Of a stretch of DNA of 64,000 nucleotides, positions 54,933 to 64,000 are shown in pieces. Under the pieces are notes generated by a model, which made no database searches, had not been told where the DNA came from, and saw only the letters and a list, made by a program, of their open reading frames with translations. Each line of letters starts with the position of its first letter. The stretch's first letter is position 1. Source of the DNA: an uncultured Pseudomonadales bacterium (GTDB taxonomy: Bacteria > Pseudomonadota > Gammaproteobacteria > Pseudomonadales > Azotimanducaceae); contig CATOTI010000002.1 in NCBI GenBank assembly GCA_951813295.1, positions 3,792,522 through 3,856,521 of the forward strand, written 5' to 3'. Made by a program: the position numbers and the translations under genes.

Positions 54933-56354
54933 CTACCAGCTATCCACCGGATGCTTCTTCTCGCGGCGGTCCAACCGCCGCGGCATGTGCCGTAGCACGT
55001 TGAGGATCCTCGAGCGCGTCTCGGCCGGTTCGACGATGTCGTCGAAGGCGTTCTGGTCGTAAACCGTGCTGAAAGGGTCCCGCTCGCCGGTGGTGACCGA
55101 GGGCCAGGCGAGGGCGAGGACGCGCACGCCCTCGTTGCTCGAGTAGCCTGTCATCAGCGCAGGGCCCAAGCCGCCTTGTCGACCGACGTGAATGCTCACG
55201 AGCGGGACGGTGCGTTGTTGGTGGGCCATCAGTGCGCGGGCGTGGGTCCTGGTGGCGGTCGGGGCTTCGTTGGTCTCGTCCTTGAGGTTGCGGCGGGCGA
55301 TGGTGCCGGGCGTATCGATGAAGGTGAGGATCGGGAGTTCGTAGCAGTCGCAGATCTCGACGAAGCGGGCGATCTTGATGGCAGCTGATTCGTCGACCCG
55401 AGCGTCGTCGTGTGCCGGGTTGTTGGCGAGAACGCCGACGGAGCGACCGTTCAGGCGGGCGAACGCGGTGATGAGCTGCGGGGCGAAGTTTTCGCGTAGT
55501 TCGAACAGGCTTCCTTGATCAACGATGCCGGCGACGATGTCGTGCATGTCGTATGACGAGCCGGGGTCGGGCGCGATGTCGTTGAGATCGCCGTCTGGTG
55601 TCCGGCCTTCGTCGTGATCGTAGAAGTAGCCGACGTAGCGTTTCGCGATTTGGATCGCGGTCGGTTCGTCGTCTACGAGTCGGTCGATGCCGCCGGTGAC
55701 TTCGTGCTGTTCGACGGGTGCGAGTTCGTGCGGCGTGAGGCGTTTGCCGAGGGCGGCTTCGACCATGGGTGGGCCGCCCATGCCGATCGATGAGCCGGGT
55801 GTCGCGATGAGGAAGTCCGAGAATCCGGCGAGGCTCGCGTGGCCGGCGAACGAGGGACCGGAGACGATACAGACTGTGGGTACCCAGCCCGATAGTTCGG
55901 CCATGCCGTCGATGTTGGTGAAGCGTCCCATGAGCCCGGAGAGTTCGAGGTCGTGACGACCGAGGCGCGGGTGCCTTGCGCGGCTGCCGCCGCCGTCGAC
56001 GAAGAAGATCAGCGGCCAGCGGTGTTCGCGGGCGAGGGCGATGAGACGTCCGTGGCGGCTCGCGCCGTAACCGCCGCCGTGGTCGGTGTAGTCGGTCGAC
56101 GAGGTGACGACGGGTTTGCCGTCGATGGCGCCGACGAAGTCGACCCCGCCGGCTTCGGCGACCCAGCGCCCATCCTCAGCGCGGGCGGCGATCGCGCCGA
56201 TTTCGGATGCTGAACCGGGGTCGAGTAACGCGTCGATGCGCTCGCGGGGCGTGAGTTTGCCGCTCTTCCTGATGCGCTCGACGATCGCGGGTCGCTCGCT
56301 GTCGAACGTCTGCGCTTTGGCGTCGCGTAAGGCTCGAATGAGGTCGGGATGCAT
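54933..56354 (-). CDS. Acyl-CoA carboxylase carboxyltransferase subunit
   Basis: A 473-residue carboxyltransferase domain protein (crotonase-fold beta/alpha halves). Segments are SGKLTPRERIDALLDPGS, GGVDFVGAIDGKPVVTSSTDYT, PLIFFVDGGGSR, SGPSFAGHASLAGFSDF, GMGGPPMVE, PILTFIDTPG and LGPALMTGYSSNEG. It transfers carboxylate between biotin and an acyl-CoA. The start ATG shares one base with the stop of the upstream (frameshifted) carboxyltransferase gene. No biotin carboxylase or biotin carrier gene is present in the window, so the acceptor remains unknown. Confidence 0.9.
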   Translation of the reverse strand: MHPDLIRALRDAKAQTFDSERPAIVERIRKSGKLTPRERIDALLDPGSASEIGAIAARAEDGRWVAEAGGVDFVGAIDGKPVVTSSTDYTDHGGGYGASRHGRLIALAREHRWPLIFFVDGGGSRARHPRLGRHDLELSGLMGRFTNIDGMAELSGWVPTVCIVSGPSFAGHASLAGFSDFLIATPGSSIGMGGPPMVEAALGKRLTPHELAPVEQHEVTGGIDRLVDDEPTAIQIAKRYVGYFYDHDEGRTPDGDLNDIAPDPGSSYDMHDIVAGIVDQGSLFELRENFAPQLITAFARLNGRSVGVLANNPAHDDARVDESAAIKIARFVEICDCYELPILTFIDTPGTIARRNLKDETNEAPTATRTHARALMAHQQRTVPLVSIHVGRQGGLGPALMTGYSSNEGVRVLALAWPSVTTGERDPFSTVYDQNAFDDIVEPAETRSRILNVLRHMPRRLDRREKKHPVDSW

Positions 56355-57846
56355 CAGCGCGGATCGATCGGGTGTGGCTTTTCGGCGGGGAGGCGTCGCG
56401 GGGAGCGATGGATCATCGCGGCGATCGTCGACCGCGTTGCCGGAGGCGCGATGATGTCGTCGAAGGCGAACGTTCGGCCGGCGCGAACACCGCTGGCGGC
56501 GTCACGCATGGTTTCGGCGTACGCATCGCGGATCTTGATCCCTTCTTCGCGGGTCGAGGCGGCGAGAATCTCCTTACGTTTGACGAGAAACGCGGCGCCC
56601 TCGAGCGACATGCCCCCCGATTCGACCGAGGGCCATGCGAGTTTGAGTTCCGGCACGCGACGCCCGGCTCCGAATCCGGACATGGCATAGGGACCGAGGC
56701 CGTAGGCTTTGCGTAGCTGCACCGTGTAGAGCGGCACGTCGCGATGGTGTAAGGCGGCGAGCGGGCGGGCGTGGTGGCGCGCGATGCCCTCGCTTTCGGC
56801 TTGTGGGCCGACCATGTAGCCCGGGTTGTCGACGAAGCTCACGATCGGGAGCCCATAGGCGTTGCAGCGTTCGACGAAACGCGCGGCTTTGTCAGCGGCG
56901 TCCGCGTCGATGGCGCCCGCGAGTGGGGATTTCGGCTGATTCGCGAAGATGCCGATCGCACGGCCTTCGACGCGTGCGAAGTAGGTGAGCATGGACCGGC
57001 CGAAGTCGCGATTGAGCTCGAGGGCGCTGCCGTCATCGCTGAACGCTGTGATGATTCGTCGCATGTCGTACGGTCGGCGGCGGTTCTCCGGGAGGACGTC
57101 CGCCATGTCGTCGTGGGTCGGGTGGATTTCGCCGCGGGTGCCTTCGGTCGCGGGGTTGTAGAGATCGAGGTACTGCCGGGCGGTCGCGATCGCGGCGTGT
57201 TCGTCATCGACGAGTACGTCGACGTCGCCCGTTTTGGCGTACTCGGGAGCGGTGAACGCCCGGCCGTCGGCGAAGGTCGCGGTCTTCGTTGCGATCACGA
57301 GATCGGCGAGGCTTGCGATGCCGGCATGAGCGCCGCGCGCATCGCCGCTGACGATCGCGATCGTCGGCGCCCAGCCGGACATTTCGGCGAGACCGTCGTA
57401 GATATCCCAACGGCCGCGCGTGTAGGCCAGGATTGGGGGCGGTGTTCGCGGATCGTCGAGCCGTGCGCCTTGGCCGTTCGCCATGATGATCAAAGGCCAG
57501 CGGTGTTCGATCGCGAGATACATGAGCCGTGAGAACTTGCGCGCGTTCCGGTCGCTGATCGTTCCGTCGCGGACGGACTCATCGAAAGCGGCTGCAACGG
57601 CCGGCTGCCCGTTGATTCGTCCCGCGCAGGCGATCAGTCCGCGGCGGCGTCGCGGTCGTCAACCTGGGACGTTGCCCCGGCGAGCGCGCCGTACTCGATG
57701 ACACTTTCGGAATCGAGCAGATGTTGAATCGATTCGCGTGCCGTGAGGCGGTCCGCCGCGCGTAGATGCTCGAGCGCGTCGCTGCGGGCATCGTCCCGCG
57801 CTTCTCGCTGCGCGTTCTGGATCTTCTCGAGAAGGGCCTTGTCCAT
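56354..57846 (-). pseudogene. Acyl-CoA carboxylase carboxyltransferase, frameshifted
   Basis: The gene is split between two frames. The first piece (57846-57634) encodes the N-terminus (DKALLEKIQNAQREARDDA, then LTARESIQHLLDSESVIEYGAL) and ends at TGA just after the segment RDAAAD. The second frame continues the same protein from about GLIACAGRINGQ through MYLAIEHRWPLIIMANG to the stop at 56354, with all later carboxyltransferase motifs. A -1 shift at about 57635-57645 joins them; the total length (1493) is one base short of whole codons. I see no slippery sequence, so a deletion or an assembly error is likelier than programmed frameshifting. Directly upstream is pnuC with 20 bases between. 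Confidence 0.78.
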
Positions 57847-57866
57847 TCGGGCGCGGGTCGATCAGG

Positions 57867-58460
57867 TCAGGTGGAAACGAGTTGCATGGATTTCCGCCAT
57901 TCGCGAAAACCGATGATCGCGAGGCCAATGTAGATGCCGTAGAGAATCGCGTAGAGCGGAATGCCTTGGGCGAAATACAGCACGACCGAAACGATGTTGA
58001 CGAAGAACCAGACGACCCAGTTGTCGATCATCTTTCTCGCCGTGAGCCACATGGCGGCGAGCGAGGCCGCGAACACGGCGTTGTCCCAATATGGCCAGGC
58101 GGCGTCGGTATTGGTCGCGAAGTACCAACCGAGGACAGCCGTGCCGATCGCACCGAGGACGGCGAGCGTCACGATGATTTTGGTGCCGGCAAACGTCACG
58201 GGCAATGCGCCGTCGTCGTCCTTGCCCACGATCCAGTAATACCAACCGTAGAGATTGAGCGGTAAAAAGCCGACCAGGTGCAGCGCGAGGTTGGCGTAGA
58301 GCCGGGCTTCGATGAGGACCGTGACCGAGGCCAGCACGTAGGCGACACCGATCGGCCACGCCCACATGTTTTGACGGATCAAAAGCACGACCACCACGAG
58401 GCCCAGGACGAGCCCGACCCATTCGTCAGCGAACAGCCACGCGTCGATTAATGCGGTCAT
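57867..58460 (-). CDS. pnuC: PnuC-type nicotinamide riboside/mononucleotide transporter
   Basis: A 197-residue membrane protein with about seven helices and the PnuC landmarks RQNMWAWPIGV, LYGWYYWIVG and NWVVWFFVNIVSVVLYF near the end (conserved Trp/Asn). It imports nicotinamide riboside for NAD synthesis. Length is usual for the family. It heads a leftward operon with the two carboxyltransferase genes. I see no NAD riboswitch upstream. Confidence 0.9.
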   Translation of the reverse strand: MTALIDAWLFADEWVGLVLGLVVVVLLIRQNMWAWPIGVAYVLASVTVLIEARLYANLALHLVGFLPLNLYGWYYWIVGKDDDGALPVTFAGTKIIVTLAVLGAIGTAVLGWYFATNTDAAWPYWDNAVFAASLAAMWLTARKMIDNWVVWFFVNIVSVVLYFAQGIPLYAILYGIYIGLAIIGFREWRKSMQLVST

Positions 58461-58505
58461 TGTCGGTAAGTTCTCCCCGGTCCCACGTCAGCATAAAGGA
58501 TGGTC

Positions 58506-59555
58506 ATGAAAGTCGCCCTGCCGAAGAGTCCCTACAACCGGGTGGATCTATTCGAAGCAGCCGGTCTCGAGGTTGTCGAAGGCCCGGTGCGGAGCAAGGA
58601 GGACTTCATCGAACTCTTGCGCGACGCTGATGCCGCACAAGTCGGCGTGATGCCGCTGACGTCGCGCGAAGTTCTCGAAGCGTGTCCGAAACTCAAAGTC
58701 GTCAGTCGCTTGGGCGTCGGTGTCGATTCGATCGACCTCGACGCGGCCACCGAGCTTGGCGTGCTGGCCTGCAACGTCCCCGGCGTGAACACGGCCGAAG
58801 TGGCGGATCACGCGGTCGCTATGTTGTTGGGGCTGACGCGCCGCCTCTACGACGCTGTTCGAACGACCAAGGACGGCCAGTGGAGCGGTAATCCACGCTT
58901 GACCGGCGAATACCAGCAAACCGTTCGGCGAATCGCGGGCCACAAGGTCGGCATCGTCGGTTTCGGCAACATCGGTCGGGCGTTCGCGACGCGGATCCGC
59001 GGCTTCGGCCCCGCCGACATCATTGCGTACGATCCCTATGTCGAACAGACGACGGCCGATCTCTACGGCGTGAAGCTCGTCTCGTTCGAAGAACTCCTGA
59101 CCGAAGCGGACTACATCACGATCCACTGCTCGTCGACCGACGAATCGCGCCATCTCTTCGATTCCAACGCGCTCGGAAAGATGAAGTCGACCGCGATGAT
59201 CGTGAACACCGCGCGCGGCCCGATCATCAATGGCACTGATCTCGCGCGCGCACTCGAGGCTGGGCAGATCGAGGCGGCGGCGCTCGACGTGACTGAAGTC
59301 GAACCGGTCGACGCGCAGGATCCCCTCTTGGCGCTCGATAACTGCATCCTGACGCCGCACATCGCGGGCTTTTCGCCGACCTTTCTCACGGAATGCCCGA
59401 TACGCCAGGCGGAAAACATCATTCATGTCCTGTCCGGCCGCGCGCCGCACGGCCTCGCCAATCCGGAAGTGATCAAAACCATTGCGGTCATGCGATCGAC
59501 GGATGCTGGTCGTTGGGAAGGCGTACCGGATTTCTCGACCGCGCTTGCCGTATAG
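58506..59555 (+). CDS. D-isomer-specific 2-hydroxyacid dehydrogenase (SerA-like)
   Basis: A 349-residue NAD-dependent dehydrogenase related to phosphoglycerate dehydrogenase. The Rossmann motif is [14 protein letters not shown]; the catalytic Arg, Glu and His are in [24 protein letters not shown] and [11 protein letters not shown] 58506 is preceded by AAAGGA; an ATG two codons earlier is possible. There is no C-terminal ACT domain, so serine feedback control is unlikely. It leads an operon with an SDR, a zinc-less alcohol dehydrogenase-like gene and nitronate monooxygenase, pointing to catabolism. Confidence 0.9.
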   Translation: MKVALPKSPYNRVDLFEAAGLEVVEGPVRSKEDFIELLRDADAAQVGVMPLTSREVLEACPKLKVVSRLGVGVDSIDLDAATELGVLACNVPGVNTAEVADHAVAMLLGLTRRLYDAVRTTKDGQWSGNPRLTGEYQQTVRRIAGHKVGIVGFGNIGRAFATRIRGFGPADIIAYDPYVEQTTADLYGVKLVSFEELLTEADYITIHCSSTDESRHLFDSNALGKMKSTAMIVNTARGPIINGTDLARALEAGQIEAAALDVTEVEPVDAQDPLLALDNCILTPHIAGFSPTFLTECPIRQAENIIHVLSGRAPHGLANPEVIKTIAVMRSTDAGRWEGVPDFSTALAV

Positions 59556-59595
59556 ATCGCGCCGCGTTCGCTCACAAGCAAAAAGGAAGCACACG

Positions 59596-60342
59596 ATGGG
59601 GAAAGTGGCTGTCGTCACAGGGGCCGGAACGGGCATCGGCAAGCACACGACGCTGGCGCTGCTCGAAGCCGACTATTCGGTTGTTCTCGCTGGTCGACGG
59701 ATGGAGAAACTCGAGGAGGTCGTCGCAGAATCGGGTGTTCCCGATCGGGCGATCGCCGTCGCGACCGATGTGGCGGATCCGGACTCTGTCGCGGCCCTCT
59801 TCGCGCGAACGACGGACGCCTTCGGGCGCCTCGACCTGTTGTTCAACAACGCCGGCACCGGTGCGCCGCCCGTGCCGATGGACGAGCTGCCCTTCGAACA
59901 GTGGAAGCGGGTGGTCGACATCAACCTGACCGGCTCGTTCCTCTGTACGCAGCACGCGATGCGGGTCATGAAGAATCAAGACCCGAAGGGCGGTCGGATC
60001 ATCAACAACGGCTCGATCTCAGCACACGTTCCGAGGCCGAATTCGGCGCCCTATACATCGACGAAGCACGCCATCACCGGTCTCACGCGGTCCACTTTCC
60101 TCGATGGGCGCGCCCACGACATCGTTTGTGGCCAGATCGATATTGGTAATGCGCTAACCGACATGACCGCCCGGATGGGTGGCGGGGTGCCGCAAGCCGA
60201 CGGTTCGATGAAGGAAGAGCCGACGATGCACGTCGACAATGTTGTCAAAGCCGTGCTTTACATGGATAGCTTGCCGCTTGATGCGAACGTGCCGTTCCTG
60301 ACCGTGATGGCATCGACGATGCCCTTTATCGGTCGCGGATAG
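59596..60342 (+). CDS. Short-chain dehydrogenase/reductase
   Basis: A 248-residue classical SDR with [15 protein letters not shown], the NNAGTGAPP strand, [11 protein letters not shown] (catalytic Ser) and [11 protein letters not shown] (Tyr/Lys). ATG 59596 has AAAAGGAAG upstream. The substrate is unknown; it sits between the hydroxyacid dehydrogenase and the quinone-oxidoreductase-like gene in one operon. Confidence 0.92.
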   Translation: MGKVAVVTGAGTGIGKHTTLALLEADYSVVLAGRRMEKLEEVVAESGVPDRAIAVATDVADPDSVAALFARTTDAFGRLDLLFNNAGTGAPPVPMDELPFEQWKRVVDINLTGSFLCTQHAMRVMKNQDPKGGRIINNGSISAHVPRPNSAPYTSTKHAITGLTRSTFLDGRAHDIVCGQIDIGNALTDMTARMGGGVPQADGSMKEEPTMHVDNVVKAVLYMDSLPLDANVPFLTVMASTMPFIGRG

Positions 60343-60369
60343 CAGCCACAGACACAAAGGAGGAGTTTT

Positions 60370-61479
60370 ATGCCTTACCGAATCGTTTCCACCGCCCACG
60401 AAGGCGGCACGATCGAACTGTCCCTCGCACAAGCCGACAGACCGACGCCCGCCGAGGGGCAGGTATTGATCGAGGTCGAAGCGGCGCCGATCAATCCGAG
60501 CGATCTTGGCGCCCTGCTCGGTGGCGGCGACCCCACGACCGCGCGGGCCGCCGATCATTCGGTCACGATGGACATTCCACCTGCGATGCAGGCGATGGCG
60601 GCACCACGCATCGGCCGTTCGATCCCAACTGGCAACGAAGGCGCGGGCCGGGTGGTCGAGGCGGGTGATGCGAGCGGCGAAGCCTTGGTCGGACGGACCG
60701 TCGCGACGCTGGGTGGCGGTATGTACAGCCAGTATCGCGTGGCGCGGATCGAAGATTGCCTGGTCTTGAACGACGGCACGTCGGCGGCCGAAGGGGCGTC
60801 TTGTTTCGTCAATCCGCTGACGGTTCTCGGCATGGTCGAGACGATGCGACGCGAAGGTCACACCGCGCTCGTGCACACGGCCGCGGCGTCTAACCTCGGT
60901 CAAATGCTCCAGAAGGTGTGCCTCGCGGAGGGTATTGGGCTCGTCAACGTGGTGCGCAAGCAGGAGCACGTGGATTTGCTTAAGGGTCTCGGTGCCACAC
61001 ACGTCGTGAATACGAGTGAGTCGACCTTCATCGATGATTTGACGGACGCCATCGCCGATACTGGTGCGACGCTCGGATTCGACGCAACGGGCGGTGGTCG
61101 CCTCGCGAGCGATCTCCTCTCGTCGATGGAGCGAGCGCTCATGCGAAGCCAGGCGAGCCTCGGTGCTTACGGGTCTGCCTCGCACAAGCAGGTCTATATC
61201 TACGGCGGCCTCGAACGCAGCACGACCACGCTCAATCGAGCGTTCGGTATGGCCTGGGGCCTTGGTGGCTGGTTGCTGCCGTACTTCCTGCAGCAAGTGG
61301 GGCCCGACGTCGAAAAGGCGCTCAAACAACGCGTCGCGGATGAAATACACACGACCTTCGCAAGTTCTTACACGCGTGAAGTGTCGTTGGCCGAAGCACT
61401 CGAGGTGGACGTCGTGCAGGCGTATGCGCGTCAGGCGACGGGGCAGAAGTATCTGGTGTGTCCGCAGAAGGCAATTTAG
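60370..61479 (+). CDS. Zinc-less alcohol dehydrogenase/quinone oxidoreductase (MDR family)
   Basis: A 369-residue medium-chain dehydrogenase. GroES-like N-terminus with EVEAAPINPSDLG and a GNEGAGRVVEAG turn; the nucleotide-binding half is ASNLGQMLQKVC. The zinc-binding Cys/His set of true alcohol dehydrogenases is not seen, so it is like NADPH-quinone reductases. AAAGGAGGAG lies immediately upstream of the ATG. It is the third gene of the operon. Confidence 0.88.
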   Translation: MPYRIVSTAHEGGTIELSLAQADRPTPAEGQVLIEVEAAPINPSDLGALLGGGDPTTARAADHSVTMDIPPAMQAMAAPRIGRSIPTGNEGAGRVVEAGDASGEALVGRTVATLGGGMYSQYRVARIEDCLVLNDGTSAAEGASCFVNPLTVLGMVETMRREGHTALVHTAAASNLGQMLQKVCLAEGIGLVNVVRKQEHVDLLKGLGATHVVNTSESTFIDDLTDAIADTGATLGFDATGGGRLASDLLSSMERALMRSQASLGAYGSASHKQVYIYGGLERSTTTLNRAFGMAWGLGGWLLPYFLQQVGPDVEKALKQRVADEIHTTFASSYTREVSLAEALEVDVVQAYARQATGQKYLVCPQKAI

Positions 61480-61490
61480 GGTGAGGCGTT

Positions 61491-61518
61491 GGGCGTGCGC
61501 GGTTTGATCCGCACGCCC
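61491..61518 (+). terminator. Hairpin between the MDR and nitronate monooxygenase genes
   Basis: GGGCGTGCG pairs with CGCACGCCC over 9 bp around a 10-base loop. No T-tract follows. It may act as an attenuator or RNA processing hairpin between the operon genes, reducing expression of the next gene. Confidence 0.5.
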
Positions 61519-61561
61519 ATCAACTCGACGCGACGAGAAAAAGGTTCAAGAGGGGGTAGAG

Positions 61562-62689
61562 ATGAAGTCTCCGGTCTGTGACATGTTCGATATCGAGTTT
61601 CCGCTGATCGCGTTCACGCACTGTCGCGACGTCGTGGTGGAAGTGTCGAAGGCTGGGGGGCTCGGCGTGCTGGGCGCTGCCGGCTACAACGCGGAAAATC
61701 TCGAGATCGAACTCAACTGGATCGATGAGCACATCGACGGCAAACCGTATGGCGTCGACCTCATCGCGCCGACGAGCATGGCGACCACGGACGACACCAC
61801 CGCCGAGGAAACGCTCGATATGGTGCCGGATGAACATCGTGATTTTGCCCGAGGCATCCTGGCGCAACACAACATCGACACGGCGGACGTCTATCAGAAT
61901 CAGACGGGCACGCCGGGCGGCTTTCTGACACCGAAACGTGCCGGCAACATCATCGATGTTGCGTTCTCGCACCCGATCAAGCTCATTGCCAACGCGCTCG
62001 GTGTCCCACCGCGTTACATGCTCGATATGGCGAAAGAGCGCGGTGTCGTTGCAGCCGCTCTGATCGGTGCGAAGGAACATGCCGTCAAGCAAGTGGAGGC
62101 CGGGGTCGAACTCCTGATCGCTGCCGGAACGGAAGCGGGTGGCCATTGCGGCGAAGTTTCGACGATGGTCCTCGTCCCCGAAGTGATCGATGCGATCAAG
62201 GACTACGGCACACCCGTGCTCGCGGCGGGCGGCATCATCACCGGGCGGCAGATGGCGGCCTGCATGGCGATGGGGGCGGCCGGTGTCTGGACGGGATCCG
62301 TCTGGTTGACCACCACCGAAGCCGAGACGTCGCCCGTCATCAAGGAAAAATACGTCGCGGCGAGTTCGCGTCAGACGGTTCGCAGTCAGGCTCGTACCGG
62401 AAAATACTCGCGCCAATTGCGCTCGCCCTGGACCGATGCGTGGGAAGGCGAGGACGCGCCCGATCCGCTGGCCATGCCGCTGCAGTCGCTCGTCAGCGAG
62501 CCGCCGCTCGCGAAGGTGACGAAGTTGGCTGAAGGCGGCCACGAAGGTGCACGACATCTCGCGACTTCCTTTGTGGGTCAGGGTGTCGGGCTCATCAACT
62601 CGATCCAGACGACGCGTCAGGTCGTCTACGAGTTCATGGAAGACTTCATTGAAGCGAACGAGCGACTGCGCAAAGTCATCGGCGAATAG
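61562..62689 (+). CDS. Nitronate monooxygenase-like flavoprotein
   Basis: A 375-residue TIM-barrel FMN enzyme of the nitronate monooxygenase/IMP dehydrogenase-like family. N-terminal SPVCDMFDIEFPLIAF, AGGLGVLGAAGY and the FMN phosphate-binding VLAAGGIITGRQMAACMAMGAAGVWTGS with GTEAGGHCGE upstream (catalytic His-containing segment) are typical. It oxidises nitronates or reduces enoyl-type substrates. It closes the operon with two dehydrogenases and the MDR-type enzyme. Confidence 0.9.
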   Translation: MKSPVCDMFDIEFPLIAFTHCRDVVVEVSKAGGLGVLGAAGYNAENLEIELNWIDEHIDGKPYGVDLIAPTSMATTDDTTAEETLDMVPDEHRDFARGILAQHNIDTADVYQNQTGTPGGFLTPKRAGNIIDVAFSHPIKLIANALGVPPRYMLDMAKERGVVAAALIGAKEHAVKQVEAGVELLIAAGTEAGGHCGEVSTMVLVPEVIDAIKDYGTPVLAAGGIITGRQMAACMAMGAAGVWTGSVWLTTTEAETSPVIKEKYVAASSRQTVRSQARTGKYSRQLRSPWTDAWEGEDAPDPLAMPLQSLVSEPPLAKVTKLAEGGHEGARHLATSFVGQGVGLINSIQTTRQVVYEFMEDFIEANERLRKVIGE

Positions 62690-62695
62690 CACCTC

Positions 62696-62719
62696 GGGCG
62701 GCGACGGTCGTCGTCGCCC
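62696..62719. terminator. Hairpin between convergent genes
   Basis: GGGCGGCGACG pairs with CGTCGTCGCCC with a 2-base loop and one G-T wobble. It lies seven bases after the nitronate monooxygenase stop and before the opposing sulfatase stop. There is no T-tract; a bidirectional terminator is plausible. Confidence 0.5.
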
Positions 62720-62734
62720 AATCGATCCTTGCCG

Positions 62735-64000
62735 TCAGTCGATGTCGATCCGTAGAGACGCTTCGTAGTCCTCGATCGCGCTTGTGATCGAGGCGACGAT
62801 CTCCGGATACTCGTCGGCGATGTCGAGTTCCTCGCGCAGATCCGTGCTGAGATCGAAGAGCAGCGGCGGATCGTGGCGGACGTGGTTACCGAAGCCGCGC
62901 CACTCATTCGGCTCGCCCTCCTTCGCGATCGAATCCCAGGATTCGAGCACCAGTTTGTACCGGCCTTGTCGTGCCGCCCAGACGTTGCCCTGACGAGCGT
63001 GGAAGAACCACGTCTCCCGAAGGGCTGCGGCGCCGCCCACTAAGGTCGCGGAGAAATCGATCGAGTCGTAGGGCCGATCGTCGGGCAGATCGATGCCTAC
63101 CAGCGTCGCGATAGTCGCGAGCAGGTCCACCTGGCTCGCCATCCCGTCGATGACGGCGGGCTCGATCCGCGCTGGCCAGGAGAAGATCGCCGGAACGCGA
63201 AATCCACCTTCCCAGGCCGTGTGCTTGCCGTCACGAAAAGGACCGGGCGAACCGCCGAGGTCGTAGTAAGTTCGCCAGGGCCCGTTGTCGCTCGTGAAGA
63301 TGACGAGCGTGTTGTCGCGCACGCCGAGTTCGTCGAGCTTTGTGGTGAGTTCGCCCAGGGACCAATCGATCTCCTCGATCACGTCGCCGTATCGACCGGC
63401 CAGGCTTCGCCCCGAGAACGCATCGGACGGGAAGATCGGCACGTGGGGCATCGTGTGGCCGAGGAAGAGCAGAAAGGGTTCGTCGGCGTCGACCTCGTCG
63501 AGCCAGCGTAAAGCTTCGGCCGTGTAGCGTTGGGTCAGGGTGTCTTGCTGAACCGGGTTTTCGATGGCTTCCCGCTGCTGGAAGAGGTCGAAGCGGAAAT
63601 ACTCGCTCTTAGCGTTTTTGAAAGTCGCGTAGGTCTTCGGCAGATCCGGCAACATACCGCCGTCATTGAAGTCCTCGACGCCGAAGAAGTAGTCGAACCC
63701 GGCATCGTTGGGATGGACACCACCGTCGGCGAATCGCCCCGACATGCCCCATTTGCCAATATAGGCCGTCTGAAAGCCACGCTCCTTCATGAGTTGGCCG
63801 AGGGTCAACTCGTTCGCCGGCAGATTGCCCCAACGGTTGAGACCGGTACCGTGCACGCGGGCCGGCATCCGTCCCGTCATGAGCGCGATTCGGCTGGGAT
63901 TGCACAGCGGTGCTGCCGAATAGAACGACGTCCAGCGCTGTCCGTTCGCGGCGAGCCCATCGATGTGTGGTGTCTTGATCAGTGGGTGGCCGTAAGCGCC
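62735..64000 (-). CDS. Sulfatase family protein (5' part outside the window)
   Basis: The visible 421 residues lack the N-terminus, which lies beyond 64000. Just inside the edge is the formylglycine motif C-N-P-S-R in SAAPLCNPSRIALMTGRMP, followed by GMSGRFADGGVHP, FLGHTMPHVPIFP, TSDNGPW and WEGGFRVPAIFSWPA, all typical arylsulfatase segments. It hydrolyses a sulfate ester, probably after formylglycine maturation. It converges with the nitronate monooxygenase operon. Whether it has a signal peptide is unknown. Confidence 0.92.
   Translation of the reverse strand, partial: GAYGHPLIKTPHIDGLAANGQRWTSFYSAAPLCNPSRIALMTGRMPARVHGTGLNRWGNLPANELTLGQLMKERGFQTAYIGKWGMSGRFADGGVHPNDAGFDYFFGVEDFNDGGMLPDLPKTYATFKNAKSEYFRFDLFQQREAIENPVQQDTLTQRYTAEALRWLDEVDADEPFLLFLGHTMPHVPIFPSDAFSGRSLAGRYGDVIEEIDWSLGELTTKLDELGVRDNTLVIFTSDNGPWRTYYDLGGSPGPFRDGKHTAWEGGFRVPAIFSWPARIEPAVIDGMASQVDLLATIATLVGIDLPDDRPYDSIDFSATLVGGAAALRETWFFHARQGNVWAARQGRYKLVLESWDSIAKEGEPNEWRGFGNHVRHDPPLLFDLSTDLREELDIADEYPEIVASITSAIEDYEASLRIDID

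Noticed and set aside
57634-57655. Programmed -1 frameshift in the carboxyltransferase gene
   Set aside because: No slippery heptamer or downstream stem is obvious; mutation or assembly error is simpler.
60154-61350. A 398-codon antisense frame
   Set aside because: It is opposite to the SDR and MDR genes, which have full conserved motifs.
61520-62692. A 390-codon antisense frame
   Set aside because: It lies opposite the nitronate monooxygenase and has low-complexity Arg-rich composition.

Overview
The window looks like a piece of a GC-rich (roughly 60-65 % by eye) proteobacterial chromosome, most likely from a free-living or host-associated gammaproteobacterium; the taxon is an inference from family content and not a marker-based call. 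Coding density is high. Genes sit in short operons with 1-, 4- or 19-base overlaps, GTG and TTG starts are common, and Shine-Dalgarno sites are usually GGAGG-like. I saw no rRNA, tRNA or CRISPR. The gene set is that of an aerobic heterotroph that degrades varied organic substrates: beta-oxidation-type enzymes, amidohydrolases, two sulfatases, four phytanoyl-CoA-dioxygenase (PhyH) relatives, two luciferase-like flavin monooxygenases, nitronate monooxygenase, carboxyltransferases and short-chain dehydrogenases.

Layout, 0-26 kb. A partial enoyl-CoA hydratase-like gene and a small unknown gene lead off leftward. A thiolase-like/hydrolase/amidohydrolase operon (402-3647) follows, then a 3-hydroxyacyl-CoA dehydrogenase, a striking triplet of composite hairpin repeats (4469-4661) and a stand-alone molybdopterin oxidoreductase. 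A secreted protein and a DUF6152 protein are divergent. A CzcCBA-type metal efflux operon (8776-14916) starts with a His-rich small membrane protein. Next come a methyltransferase with a membrane-anchored PhyH, a Cys-rich repeat protein, MaoC, GNAT, and an intact IS3-family element (19239-20472) inserted exactly at the GNAT start codon. Then follow a GyrI-like protein, a serine hydrolase/phosphotriesterase pair, an MFS exporter, a homocysteine methyltransferase-like gene and a second GyrI-like protein.

Layout, 26-47 kb. A leftward gene string, fbpB-selO-GST-phyH-folE-cydDC-like, diverges from fbpC-fbpA; together these encode a ferric iron importer plus redox-related genes. A Fur-box-like sequence precedes fbpA, and a related palindrome precedes bfd. 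Next are an SDR, an epimerase, bfd, and a leftward operon of TIM-barrel isomerase, PhyH, sulfatase and ProA-like dehydrogenase. Small genes follow (YaiI, zinc ribbon, cupin, a double EthD-like protein), then a D-aminoacylase-like amidohydrolase with a good intrinsic terminator.

Layout, 47-64 kb. A satD-DUF3307 pair carries four 18-bp palindromes: two at each start codon, each pair at exactly 30 bp spacing. This is the most notable regulatory structure in the window. It is followed by PhyH and TesB, two luciferase-like monooxygenases, a group of tiny membrane or secreted ORFs, a pnuC-carboxyltransferase operon in which the first carboxyltransferase is frameshifted, a dehydrogenase/reductase/nitronate monooxygenase operon, and the 3' part of a sulfatase that runs off the right edge.
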